Assembly: GCA_964035575.1 (NCBI GenBank)
Contig: OZ037841.1
Span: 1,054,001-1,118,000 of the forward strand
DNA from: Rhynchopus sp. YZ270_cl-10
Taxonomy: Eukaryota; Euglenozoa; Diplonemea; Diplonemida; Diplonemidae
Reading direction: 5' to 3'
Length of the DNA: 64,000 nucleotides
Shown here: in pieces, positions 22,121-31,668 of the stretch
Layout: the number at the start of each line of letters is the position of its first letter
How positions within the stretch are numbered: the stretch's first letter is position 1
Made by a program: the position numbers and the translations under genes
Notes under the pieces: generated by a model
What the model saw: the letters and a program-made list of their open reading frames with translations, nothing else
What the model was told of the DNA's origin: nothing
Databases searched by the model: none

Positions 22121-23656
22121 ATGCGTACTCTTGCTGTACTCGGCACTGCCGTGTTGGTGTCCACAGTCACTGCACAGCCCGACGCCCATTCGTACACATG
22201 CAAGACCACATATGACAAAGCAATGGAACACATCTCACACCACCCTATGCACGTTGCGTTTAGCCGAGGGGGACACGACCTTGCGGAGGTGGTGGCCGGG
22301 TGGCTGCGTGATGTGCTGGGGTCTGCGGAGATACCCATGGCGTATGCGTACTACGCGAACGTCGACGACACGGAGGAGCCATGCACTACGAGCACGGCGC
22401 TTCCGTACCTTACGAACGGTGCCGGCCACGATGTGTGCGCTATGATTGAGTACGCCGCAGGCATCGAACAGAAGAACCTTGCAACCTACCTGCGCCACAT
22501 CCTCGACACTGCGTGCGCCTCTCGCAGTTCTGGGTGCACATCGCACAACGCAACACTCGACTGGAACCACACCGCACAGCAAACCACCGACCTAGGCTAC
22601 AAAGGGTACAACATTGTCAACACCTGGCGTAGCGGTTGTAACGGCATCTACTCACCATACAACCACTGTGACTCCATATTTGACCTCGAGATCCGCAATG
22701 CCTTAGGCGGTCAAAAGTACTACGGCTTGGGTGGCGGTGGTGGCGGCGGTGCAGGCTTCGACATCTACTGCGTCACCGAGGAGGGTGTCGAGACACGTCT
22801 CCTCGGGGGAGGTGGTGGTGGTGGGAGTGGAGTGGCAAGCCCAGAGCGGTGCAGTGTCTTCACCGCAGGAGGGGGTGGTGGTGGTGGGGTCGACATCGGC
22901 GCAGACCCGAACGCAGAGAACAACACACAGCTCGGTGCTGGGGCTGGCGGGGATGACGCAGGCGCAACCATTGGGGTGAACCCCAACACCACAGCAACCA
23001 CTTTCGCGGAACAAATGGCCCTCTCCACCATAGCTATGAAGCGCTGTGAGGCAAATGGCCACAACGTTGTCATCCGCGGGGGAGGTGGCGGCGGGGGTGG
23101 TGTCGAAGCGAACACACCCTTCCCCCTCAACAACTGCTCTGCAGAGCCTGAACAGACCAGCGCGTTTGGTGTGGGGTACGGCTTTCAATTTGTGGTTGGG
23201 AAGGGGGGGCACGCGAAGCTCATTGCAAACGCGTCGCCGAAGGAGGATGCTTATGTTGTGTGCACGAAGGATAACGGACGGTGCGACGCCTGCGTCGAGA
23301 ACGCGACTGTCACATCGTCAAACCCAGACGAGAAGAAGAGCACAACGGACTCTGTCAGCGACGCCTTCCGCTGTGCCGACGCCTACGCCAGGGGCTTCTG
23401 CGCGAAGGCCCATGCCACCAACGGCAAGCCCTACACCACCTACGCACACTACACCGAATGCAACTGCCCCGTCTCCCGCCACTACCTCCACCAGCACCTC
23501 CCGAACGACCCCATGTGGGCACACGTGCGCACCGGGCAGTGCGTCTACCCGCCTCTCTCACCAGACGCTCTCCCCGAGGTCTCCGTAGAATTCATCAAAC
23601 AACACCCCCATTGGATTCCTGCAACCCCAGTGAACTGCTCGAAGTTGGTGCAGTGA
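22121..23656 (+). CDS. Secreted Cys-rich protein with poly-glycine blocks
   Basis: 511 aa, single exon. MRTLAVLGTAVLVSTVTA is a clear signal peptide with likely cleavage before QPDAH. The mature protein has many cysteines and several N-glycosylation sequons (NAT, NHT, NNT), consistent with secretion or surface display. Four runs of seven to eight glycines lie at about 22729-22750, 22807-22830, 22867-22890 and 23078-23101. They are spaced by 15-65 residues with aromatic or Val/Ile residues beside them (YYGLG, VIRG). The C-terminal third is Cys-rich (FCAKAHATNGK, ECNCPVSRHYLHQHLP). There is no recognised catalytic domain; poly-Gly blocks recall extracellular glycine-rich folds, but homology is not claimed. 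Confidence 0.75.
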   Translation: MRTLAVLGTAVLVSTVTAQPDAHSYTCKTTYDKAMEHISHHPMHVAFSRGGHDLAEVVAGWLRDVLGSAEIPMAYAYYANVDDTEEPCTTSTALPYLTNGAGHDVCAMIEYAAGIEQKNLATYLRHILDTACASRSSGCTSHNATLDWNHTAQQTTDLGYKGYNIVNTWRSGCNGIYSPYNHCDSIFDLEIRNALGGQKYYGLGGGGGGGAGFDIYCVTEEGVETRLLGGGGGGGSGVASPERCSVFTAGGGGGGGVDIGADPNAENNTQLGAGAGGDDAGATIGVNPNTTATTFAEQMALSTIAMKRCEANGHNVVIRGGGGGGGGVEANTPFPLNNCSAEPEQTSAFGVGYGFQFVVGKGGHAKLIANASPKEDAYVVCTKDNGRCDACVENATVTSSNPDEKKSTTDSVSDAFRCADAYARGFCAKAHATNGKPYTTYAHYTECNCPVSRHYLHQHLPNDPMWAHVRTGQCVYPPLSPDALPEVSVEFIKQHPHWIPATPVNCSKLVQ

Positions 23657-23927
23657 GAAGAATAGGAGAAGAGAACGGAGAAAAGTGCGATGTTTGTGGG
23701 GCGGAAAATAAACGCGGTGTGGGGTTTGTGTGTCCTCACGTTGCCCGAAGAAGGGGATGGGGGGAAAGGTGGAGAGTAATGAGAACCGAGGGGTCCACAT
23801 CTTTTGTGGGTTGTTCGATATAAAAAAAGGGAAGGAGTGGGGTACTGACAACTTGGTTCCAGAACAGAGATGCCTGCAATTGGCGTTCTATGATGGGTAC
23901 AACCAGTTAAAGGTGAATAGGCTTGCG

Positions 23928-23978
23928 TGGCATCGTGGGTCAGTCGGAGGTGCCTGCATCAATAAGTACCATTTTTTT
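23928..23978 (+). repeat. Family D dispersed repeat
   Basis: TGGCATCGTGGGTCAGTCGG followed by AGGTGCCTGCATCAATAAG and TACCATTTT. A second copy, with a TGTG insertion, lies at 53768-53820. Confidence 0.75.
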
Positions 23979-24099
23979 TTGTGAAATATACGTTTTTGTT
24001 CTTTCTTTCAGTGCCCTGCTGTCCGCTAGATGAACGGTGCTGCGTTTTGCACTGCCAGCTTCTCTTTCTGTTCTCTTTTCTCTTTTCCCTTGCACATTT

Positions 24100-24128
24100 A
24101 GTGCCTGCGTCCCAGAGGCGTTTGCACT
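24100..24128 (+). repeat. Family A, second hairpin only
   Basis: AGTGCCTGCGTCCCAGAGGC then GTTTGCACT, identical to the LINE-1 3' copy but without the first hairpin. Confidence 0.75.
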
Positions 24129-24228
24129 CAACATATTATTTTTCCCTTTCCCCCGTCCTTGTCATACTCTTTCTTGTGAAGGGAACGAGTACACAATGAT
24201 TTGTAATTTTTTTTCAACTCCTTTTTTG

Positions 24229-24350
24229 CAATAAATCACGAAATGGATGTAGGGACAACGCACGGTTACGGGCCCATCCGTCACCCCCGATGTTCTGGTC
24301 ATGCACCAAAGGTTTGCAATGTCAGGAGAGGGCTTTTTATTTTATGCCAT
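24229..24350 (+). repeat. Family E dispersed repeat
   Basis: AATCACGAAATGGATGTAGG at the head and GAGAGGGCTTTTTATTTTAT at the end, matching 28772-28895 and, in part, 18173-18245. Confidence 0.55.
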
Positions 24351-25356
24351 ATTTGACTATTTCATCTTTCTCTCTTTTTATTAGGGAAAACGAAGCAAAA
24401 CAGAGGCTTTTGGGTTTGGATTTTCTGAACTTCTCTTTACAGTCAAAAAGGCCATAATTAAGGCGGGGGGGATTTTATTTTTTTTTGCCCCGCTCTCCGT
24501 TGCTTCTTCGTCCTTCATCGGAATTCCAATCAAATGTTTTTCCCCCCGCTGCAGTATTGCGTAAGGCAGCAGATAACAATTAATCTTCACAGGTAACCCA
24601 CGCAACGAGTCATTATTCGGGAGTGAATCTTTTGTGATGACTTTGTTCTCTTCTTTGAATGGAAAGTATATGAAAGTGATAGTAAAGTGTTGTGTGGCCC
24701 ACTACCCCTGTCCACCCCACTACACACACGGCGGTGAAGTAAAAAGGACTTGGCTTGTAGTTTCACTGTTGGCTTACAACGGTGAAACCATAAGTCAAGT
24801 CTTGTACTTCCTTCCTTCATTCTTCGTGCAATGCGTAATAAATCCCCCTCTCCCCATCCCTCACGCGATAACGATTCTTGCCAGACCTTTTCCCCCTCAA
24901 AATTTGTTGTTTTTTTCCCCTCCTCCTCTCTCTCTCCAGTGGTTTTACAGCAGTTTCTAAAGCCAAAACCCCACCGAAAATTCGTTTTTATTACACCCAC
25001 ACACAGTTTTTTTCCCTTTCAAGCTGCCACAAACGTGCCACGTGCAACAACAAAAAAAGGCGACAGTTCGTCCACACACCCAACTCCTTGTCCCCCCATC
25101 CCATCTCCGATTTCTTCAGGGGTTTCTTCTCTTCCGCCTCGACTACCTTGCTTAGCCGCATAAGAAACATTATTCTGTGATGCGAACACCATGCGTCACC
25201 TGGTGGTGTAACGTTACGTTACGCCGACAACACCACAGTCAAGCAATCCCTCCCCTCCTCTCATCCTCACCTCCACAAGGTCCCTTGCTCCCTACTTTCC
25301 TCCCATTTTCCCCTTTCTTTTTCCTCTATTTTTGAGTTTTTTTTTTTCTCTTCACA

Positions 25357-28300
25357 ATGTCGCAGAAACTGACTGACGTACAAGAGCTTGAATCCCTTCT
25401 CGCTCAAGAGGAAGAGCGGAGAATCAAGGTACAACAACTCTTCAACAAAAAGAAGGAGGAGGAGAAGGAGGCCAAGCTCAAACGCGCACAGCAGCGCACC
25501 CTCACACACGGCGAGCGTGAGGAGATCCGGAAGGTCTTCGAGCTGTTTGACAAAGACCAAAGCGGGCGGATCAAAGGCACTGAATTGCTCGAGGTATCCC
25601 GCAGCCTGGGATGCGAGCTCACCCCTACCGAACTCAACGAAACCATCGCCACAGTCGACCGCGACAAAGACAAGGAACTCGATTTTGAAGAATTTTTGTC
25701 GTGGTGGGGGTCCGACAAACTCCTTGGTGGCAACAAAGGCGTCAAGCTTCGTCTCCTGCGTACCCGTCTTGCTGCACGCATGGCGAAGAACGGCGCATTA
25801 GAAAAACTCCGTTCCATAGGGCAAACCGAATTAGGTGGTCGAAACATCAACCTCGAGTCGGATATCCTTACTGGAAAAATTCCGGAAAATTGGAAACCTG
25901 CGGTCGAAGTGCATACTACGGTGCTGCCGTTGTCGAAGGAGGCGTTTGGGTTGGAAGGGAAACGGTGGGTCAAAGCGTTCCAAGAGGATTCGGATCTGGA
26001 CAAAAGAGAGGACTTCTGGGATGGAGGAGAGAAAGGGATGCGGTTCGAGGAGGAGGCGATCAAAGGGCTTGTGAAGGTGACGTGTCTGCTGCGGCCGGAG
26101 GTGACAAAGGAGAGGGCGAATGAGCTGCTCTGCAAATACAACGAGATGAAGAATGATTTGAAAGGAAGTGGGTTCGAGATTGAAGGGGAGTCGCTGCTTC
26201 CGAATGTGCGGTTTGTGACACGGAAGCAGAAGAAGGACGGAAAAGACCGAGAAGTGCTGATGATGGAGGCTCTGTGCCCCATGCGCTATGCAAAGGTATA
26301 AGAGTGATATACATTATCACACAGACTTAATTTACCTTGCGTCTCCAATAATCCTTTTCCAAAGGTACACTGTTCACGAAAGGGGGGGTTTATTTCAAGT
26401 CAATTTAGAATACTATTATGGTGTGGCTGAAAGGGGGTGCTATTATTGTGCTATTTTCCGCTATTTTCTGCTATTTTCTGCTATTTTCTGCTATTTTCTG
26501 CTATTTTCTGCTATTTTCTGCTATTTTCTGCTATTTTCTGCTATTCTGGGTATCTGGATTTTTTTGGTGTGGCTGAAGGGAGGTGCTATTTTGTGCTATT
26601 TTCTGCTATTTTGGGGTCGTCAGCCACACCAGACTATGTTAAAAGGTATCGTGAAAGAGACATAGTATTAGACACGTATGCATCTCTAAACACAACACAC
26701 CACCACGCAGCCCCTCACGCAAATCATCGCCATTGCAAACGAAACACTGCGTCTCGGGAACAGCGAAGAGACTGTAGAGGACAACCCAGAGAAGGTCTTT
26801 GAGTCGATTGCCTTCTCCTTCAAAGTATGTTGTGTGGGGCTATCTGGTCAAGAAAGACACTACCTTTACAAATGTTGGCAGGGTTTCGGATCTTACCAAA
26901 ACATTCACACTTTCACCTCAATTTTTTTAACACTTTTTTCACTCAAAAAAACATCACAGAATGATATGGACCCCCTCTCTTGGCTTCTCGACGAAGAGAA
27001 TGGGGTAGCACAGCTGTTCAGCCGCTTCCAGGTTACCACGAAGGCTACCTTCTCTCGGGCAATGCTGCAGTTGTATCAGTCGTACATCTTCAGCAGCCCG
27101 GTGTCGCATGATTACTACCGTGATGTGTTCGCCAGCGCTGCGGGGCAGATGATTCTACTTGCTATGGCAGGGGGCGCATCGGTCCGTCTTAAGTTGCGTT
27201 CCTTTGGAGAAGTGGTCGAAGAGATAGGAACCTCCTTTGGAAAGCTTCACGAAGAGTTCATCAACCGTCAAGTCCAAGAAGGTGAGATAGAAACCAGTGC
27301 AAAGCTTGCAGCACTTCTCAGCAGCAAAGAGATTGTCCAACATTGGCAGGCCCGTCTACGCTATCTTACCCGCAATATGACGGCAAAGGAGGCGCTTTCC
27401 TTAGGAAGAACGACCCTAGGTGGGATGACGCAGGACAACGAAGAAATGTCGAATCATGCGTTTGGGGCGATTCGTGAGGCGGTGTTGGCGCCGGTGCGGG
27501 TGCAGTTCCTTTCCCCAGTGTGTTCTGCGAATGCGACGTTGAAAGGATTCGAGTTTGTATCAAACCACGTCCCCGCAGACGCAGCAGAAGGGAAGAAGTG
27601 GATCGAGGAGAACGACCTCGTGTACCAAGACATCGAGTCCGCGTTGGAGAAGATGCGGACGCAGGGGCGCAAGCTGTATGACATAGCAGACTTCTACAGC
27701 GATGGGTGGAAGGTGGGGAAGGTGTCGCGGCGGATCGTTGTTGCGGGCATGCCTGGGTCGGGGAAGTATGTTTCTGCTCTTTGTGATTGCTTTTTTGTGG
27801 CAACCACATTGTGGTGGAGTTTTGGTCTTTGGCGGTATTAAAACCACTTTTACCACCAAAACTCATCAGATGGGTCAATCTTTTGTTTATTTTCCCTCTT
27901 TTATTTAGCACTTTTTAGTGTACCTGCACTGCCGGTTATCCTGTAGTATACAGAAAGATAAAGCCATTTGGCAAATCATGCAACGGTCTCCGATCTTGTT
28001 ATATCTTTGTAATTTTCCCATTTTAGGTCAAAAATTGCTGTTTTCTCTTTCGCTCTCAAAATGACTCCATAAGGCACTCTGATGTTATCATTTCACACCC
28101 TTTCTCTCTCACTCCCACAGAAGCACCCTCGTCCACCGTGCCTCCACCGGGCTTGGTCTTGAAGACCCTACCCCCACCGAACGCCTCGCCATCAAGAACA
28201 CAAGCTACAAAGGCCGCATCTACCCGACGTGGGAGTACTGGGACGCACCTACAGGGTTCTCCTCGCTTCCAGAGTTTATGTTGGATGAGGAGGCGATGTC

Positions 28301-28727
28301 GGGGCCCATCACGCTGGTGTGGGTCGTCGACACCACGGTGGGGATCCAGCCAGGCGAGCGCGAAGCCTTCCAGCGTCTGAAAGAGGTGTTCGAAACGGAC
28401 AACCTGCACATCGTACTGGCCCTGGGGAAGTCAGACCTGAAGGCGTCGGAGTCCTGGGAGGGTGACATCGAGACTGCAGCGAAGGCAGGCATCGTCGACC
28501 GCGAGACCGTTCACCAGCTTGGAAAGTGTCTGACGACCCTGTCGGTGACCGGGACACAGTATGATTCGGCACAGCGTTTGCTGGACGCAGTCAGGAAGAT
28601 GGAACGCCACGCAGCCAAAGGCGAGGCAGCAAATGCCTGCAGTGAGCGTGCAGACTCCAGCGAAGACGAAGGTTTTGGTGATGGACAGCAGGTGCCCTCA
28701 GATGAGGACGACGAGTGGTTTGACTGA
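25357..28727 (+). CDS. EF-hand protein fused to a P-loop GTPase-like domain
   Basis: Four exons: 25357-26295, 26711-26824, 26960-27765 and 28121-28727 (TGA); 821 aa. The first two junctions are phase 0 and the last is phase 2, splitting the P-loop lysine codon. Residues 8-50 are a charged helix. Two canonical EF-hand loops follow: D65-E76 (DKDQSGRIKGTE) and D101-E112 (DRDKDKELDFEE), so calcium binding is likely. The middle is unrecognised. Near residue 614 begins GMPGSGKST (P-loop), then WDAPTG (660-665) where Ras-like proteins have WDTAGQ, and LGKSDL (721-726) resembling NKxD. The tail is acidic. The order is like EF-hand Rab proteins (RASEF, CRACR2A), but the G motifs differ enough that nucleotide hydrolysis is uncertain. 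No prenylation motif. Confidence 0.82.
26449..26545 (+). repeat. 10-bp tandem repeat (CTATTTTCTG)n in EF-hand intron 1
   Basis: About nine copies in a row, almost identical, with a further short run at about 26585-26612. Both are preceded by GTGTGGCTGAA(A)GG, so the whole unit seems duplicated. It lies within the 415-nt intron 26296-26710. Confidence 0.85.
27766..28120 (+). other. EF-hand gene intron 3 (355 nt)
   Basis: Donor GTATGT, acceptor CTCCCACAG. It interrupts the P-loop lysine codon after its second base. AT-rich; no repeat family recognised. Confidence 0.8.
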
Positions 28728-29267
28728 AGGGTGGAAGGGTGAAGGGTGAAGGGGAACGTCTGTTTTTTTATCAGACGTAAACCACGAAATAGATGTAGGA
28801 CCACATGGTTGGGGGTCTACCCGGTACAGCCGGTCATTGTACCGTAGGGTGCATCTGTTCGAGAGAGGGCTTTTGTATTTCAAGTCAACCTTTTTATTGG
28901 GTAGTAAGATCGGTCAGAAGGGTGTGAGAGGGCGGGAGAGGGGTGGGTCTATTTTATCCCCTTTTTTGTTTGTTCTCAGCAAAAAATCCCATTTGTTTTT
29001 ACTTCAGTGCCTGCGTCCCAGAGGCGTTTGCACTATCTATCTTCACTTTATTTGTAGTTACACGCAATTTTTCAATCTCGGTGCAACAAAAAAAGCAACT
29101 CTTTTCGTCATATAATTACCGTAAATTTACACGAAAAAGAAAAGGAAAATACAAATAAAAATAAAGAGAAGGAAAAATCCCCCTCCATTTACATCGACAT
29201 ACCTGAGTATAGTTACACTAACAAAAACAGCTCCCCTCCTTTTTTATTTTACATTTTTCCTCCCCCA
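28728..29267. other. Intergenic with family E and A repeats
   Basis: Family E at 28772-28895 (ACCACGAAATAGATGTAGGA, CGGTCATTGTACC, GAGAGGGCTTTTGTATTTCA) and family A second hairpin at 29006-29034. The remainder is AT-rich. Confidence 0.65.
29006..29034 (+). repeat. Family A, second hairpin only
   Basis: AGTGCCTGCGTCCCAGAGGC then GTTTGCACT, followed by ATC and a TCTTCACTT variant of the usual tail. Confidence 0.75.
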
Positions 29268-29708
29268 CTATCGGAACAGCATGGTTAGGGGAGATCCATC
29301 CCAACTGCCGTGCACCACCACAAGTGTCTCCCGCACGGCACCCGCCACTTCGTCGTCACACAGGTTCAGCACCTCAGCCTCCAGTCCCTCCACCACGGTT
29401 TGCAGCGCCTCCACGTCAACAGCACAAGTAGCCGCTTTCTGCCACTCCACCCACCGCTTCTCACGTCCGTTTGTTTCGGGGTCGTAAAATGCCTTCCTGA
29501 TTGCTGAGTGCAGCGTGACGATGTTGTGTCCCGCCTTCTCGAGCGTGTTTTCGTACTCTTCTATGGTGTTCGACAACAAATGTGCGAAACAAGCGAGGAA
29601 ACAGCACAACCAAGCCTCTGCTAAGCACCTGCTGCTCCGGCCATCGCCTCCTCCGCGGTCGGAGCGGATGAGAAACGGATGGCCACCAATTCCAGTTTCG
29701 CCAAACAA
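29268..29708 (-). CDS. Possible minus-strand gene (3' exon), unknown function
   Basis: Open frame of about 146 codons ending in TAG. No in-frame ATG at the start; a plausible acceptor (ATGAGCAG) lies just upstream on the minus strand, so this may be a last exon. It encodes a helical segment (NTIEEYENTLEKAGHN), then KRWVEWQKAATCAVDVEAL and LNLCDDEVAGAVRETLVVV, compositionally like a real protein. It is divergent from the RNA ligase gene, whose start is about 280 bp away. No family recognised. Confidence 0.4.
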   Translation of the reverse strand: MFGETGIGGHPFLIRSDRGGGDGRSSRCLAEAWLCCFLACFAHLLSNTIEEYENTLEKAGHNIVTLHSAIRKAFYDPETNGREKRWVEWQKAATCAVDVEALQTVVEGLEAEVLNLCDDEVAGAVRETLVVVHGSWDGSPLTMLFR

Positions 29709-29761
29709 CGTTTTTGCAAGTTGGCACGACCACCACCACCCTGCTCATACAAAAAATTTCT

Positions 29762-29852
29762 TTTTCCCTCATCACATAGCAACTCTCATTGAAAACTGGC
29801 AACACTTTTGTTGTCTATAGCATTAAAAAGTTTTCCCTCATCACATACAACC
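29762..29852. repeat. Short direct repeat in the divergent promoter region
   Basis: TTTCCCTCATCACATA occurs at about 29763-29778 and 29832-29847, and CCAAACAA(C/T)G occurs at about 29701 and 29980. These may be shared promoter elements of the two divergent genes. Confidence 0.35.
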
Positions 29853-29883
29853 ACAAAACCTTTCCCCAACCCCTCAGTAGTGC

Positions 29884-29972
29884 CCCTCCCCCCTCTCTCC
29901 CCTCTCCCCCCTCTCCCCCCTCTCCCCCCTCTCCCCCCTCTCCCCCCTCTCCCCCCTCTCCCCCCTCTCCCT
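29884..29972 (+). repeat. 9-bp tandem repeat (CTCCCCCCT)n
   Basis: About nine near-perfect pyrimidine units, immediately 5' of the RNA ligase start. On the minus strand it is a G-rich purine tract capable of unusual structure. Confidence 0.85.
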
Positions 29973-29985
29973 CCTCCGCCAAACA

Positions 29986-31008
29986 ATGTTTTCAAAATAC
30001 GAAAAAATGAGCGAATCCGCTGGGGACTGGGATACCAAAGGGGTCCGCGCCTTTAAATCCAAGGCTCCTGAGGACCATTGGGTGGCGACGGAAAAAATTC
30101 ATGGCGCGAACTTTTCTTTGGTTGCCACTACCAACGGGGTGCGCTGTGCCAAACGCGACACACTCCTGGACGAGCAAGACACCACCTTCTACGCTGGCCA
30201 CCGCGACATCCACCACCGCTATGCCAATTCGGTACAGCAGCTCTTTCACGCCGTCTCCTCCACCGAAGCCCACCTTGCCACGGTCACCATCTATGGTGAG
30301 CTCTTTGGTGGTCGATACCCTATAGAAAACACATCAGAAGAGTTCACAGATGAACCCGAAACCACCGAGGACAACACAACGGCAACCGCCATCCAGCAGG
30401 GTGTGTGGTATTCCCCCACCCTGCAGTGGTCCGCCTTTGACGTAGCCTTTACCCTATCCGACGACTCTCGCAGATATCTCCCGTACCGTGAAATGGCGGC
30501 GCTCCTGGCTGCCCATAGTATTCCTCATGCGGCGCCCCTTCTGATTGCTCCGTTTCAGTCTTGTGTGAATTTTCCGCTTCCGTTTCAGACGACGATTCCA
30601 AAGATCTTTGATTTGCCTGCATTGCCGCAGAATGACGCAGAAGGGGTAGTGATCAGGCCGTATGCCGTGGAGGTAGAGGTCATGAATATGAAAGGGAAAA
30701 GGGTGCGTGCGGTGTTGAAGGTGAAGGCAGAGAGGTTCGCGGAGTTGTCGGATAAGAAGACGGTGCGGGGGCTAGCAGGGGCATCGGATGTAGCGGTGTT
30801 GTGTGCAATGTGTGTCAACGCAAACAGACTCGCAGCGGTTCTCAGTAAGACAGGCAGGCTGACGAAGCGGAATCGGGCGGAGGTGACGGCACGTCTTGTG
30901 GACGATGTGGTGGAGGAAGTGGCACGCAAATCACCAGGGGCAAAAGAAGCAGATATTCGAAAAGAGGCTGCTCCTCAAGTGAACGCCTTCATGGCCAAAC
31001 AGAAATGA
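29986..31008 (+). CDS. RNA ligase, Rnl2 / editing-ligase type
   Basis: 340 aa, single exon, TGA stop. It joins RNA 3'-OH to 5'-phosphate ends through a ligase-AMP intermediate. Visible nucleotidyltransferase motifs: motif I EKIHGANF with K37 as the predicted AMP-accepting lysine, motif III YGELFGG (E105), motif IV EGVVIRP (E219), and motif V LKVKAERFAE (K245, K247). The C-terminal third is basic and helical, as in Rnl2-family proteins. Length fits T4 Rnl2 (about 330 aa). The start follows CCGCCAAACA after a long pyrimidine tract. No targeting signal is obvious. Role in RNA repair or editing is inferred from the family. Confidence 0.9.
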   Translation: MFSKYEKMSESAGDWDTKGVRAFKSKAPEDHWVATEKIHGANFSLVATTNGVRCAKRDTLLDEQDTTFYAGHRDIHHRYANSVQQLFHAVSSTEAHLATVTIYGELFGGRYPIENTSEEFTDEPETTEDNTTATAIQQGVWYSPTLQWSAFDVAFTLSDDSRRYLPYREMAALLAAHSIPHAAPLLIAPFQSCVNFPLPFQTTIPKIFDLPALPQNDAEGVVIRPYAVEVEVMNMKGKRVRAVLKVKAERFAELSDKKTVRGLAGASDVAVLCAMCVNANRLAAVLSKTGRLTKRNRAEVTARLVDDVVEEVARKSPGAKEADIRKEAAPQVNAFMAKQK

Positions 31009-31668
31009 TTTTTATATTTTTCCCGAACGGTAAGGCGATTGCTTTGCAACGTCTCTCTCACAGAACATTCATCATGCACGACCGAGCTGCGTTTTCGTAC
31101 ATTTTAACCACTCTTTTATTTTGGTAATGATTTATCAGAGGAGGTGTCCTCTGAGGGTTCGGATGTATTCTGTCAAGGTTCCTTCCTTTCCTATTCCCTG
31201 TGCATACAGATCTAACCCATACTGCACTGCACAAAAGGAACACGGCAGAGGGAGTAACGTCTGCTATCCACGAACTATTTTTTTTATAGATTTTGGACGA
31301 TCGAAACAAAAAATGCCCAATCACTACCAATTTCTCATGCTTTTCATCCACTGCATTATTTTTTTGTCCTTTGTGTGCTTTCTTTCTCTAACAGAAATTA
31401 TACGAAATTAGTTTTCTTTTCTTTTTGTATCGTGCGCTACAATCGAGGTTTGTCTGCGTCACCCTTCTTCCAACCTTATCCTACCTTCGACCCTACCCCA
31501 ACCTACCCCACACAGACAACACACACACTCCTCCCTTCCTCACTCTGCACAAGAGAGCCTCCCCCCCTCCTCCTCCACACCACTCTTCATTTGGCTTCCC
31601 CCCTGAAGCCGCGTTCCCCCTCCCCCTTCCCCTCCCCTTCCTATATACACATTTTCTGATATTTTAAA
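31009..31668. other. Intergenic, AT- then C-rich leader
   Basis: AT-rich until about 31480, then C-rich (31490-31650) before TTTTAAAATG at the next gene. No gene seen. Confidence 0.5.

Larger units (their letters stand above)
23657..25356. other. Intergenic, repeat-rich
   Basis: Contains family D (23928-23978), family A second hairpin (24100-24128) and family E (24229-24350). A pyrimidine-rich leader (about 25250-25350) precedes the EF-hand gene. No gene seen. Confidence 0.6.
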
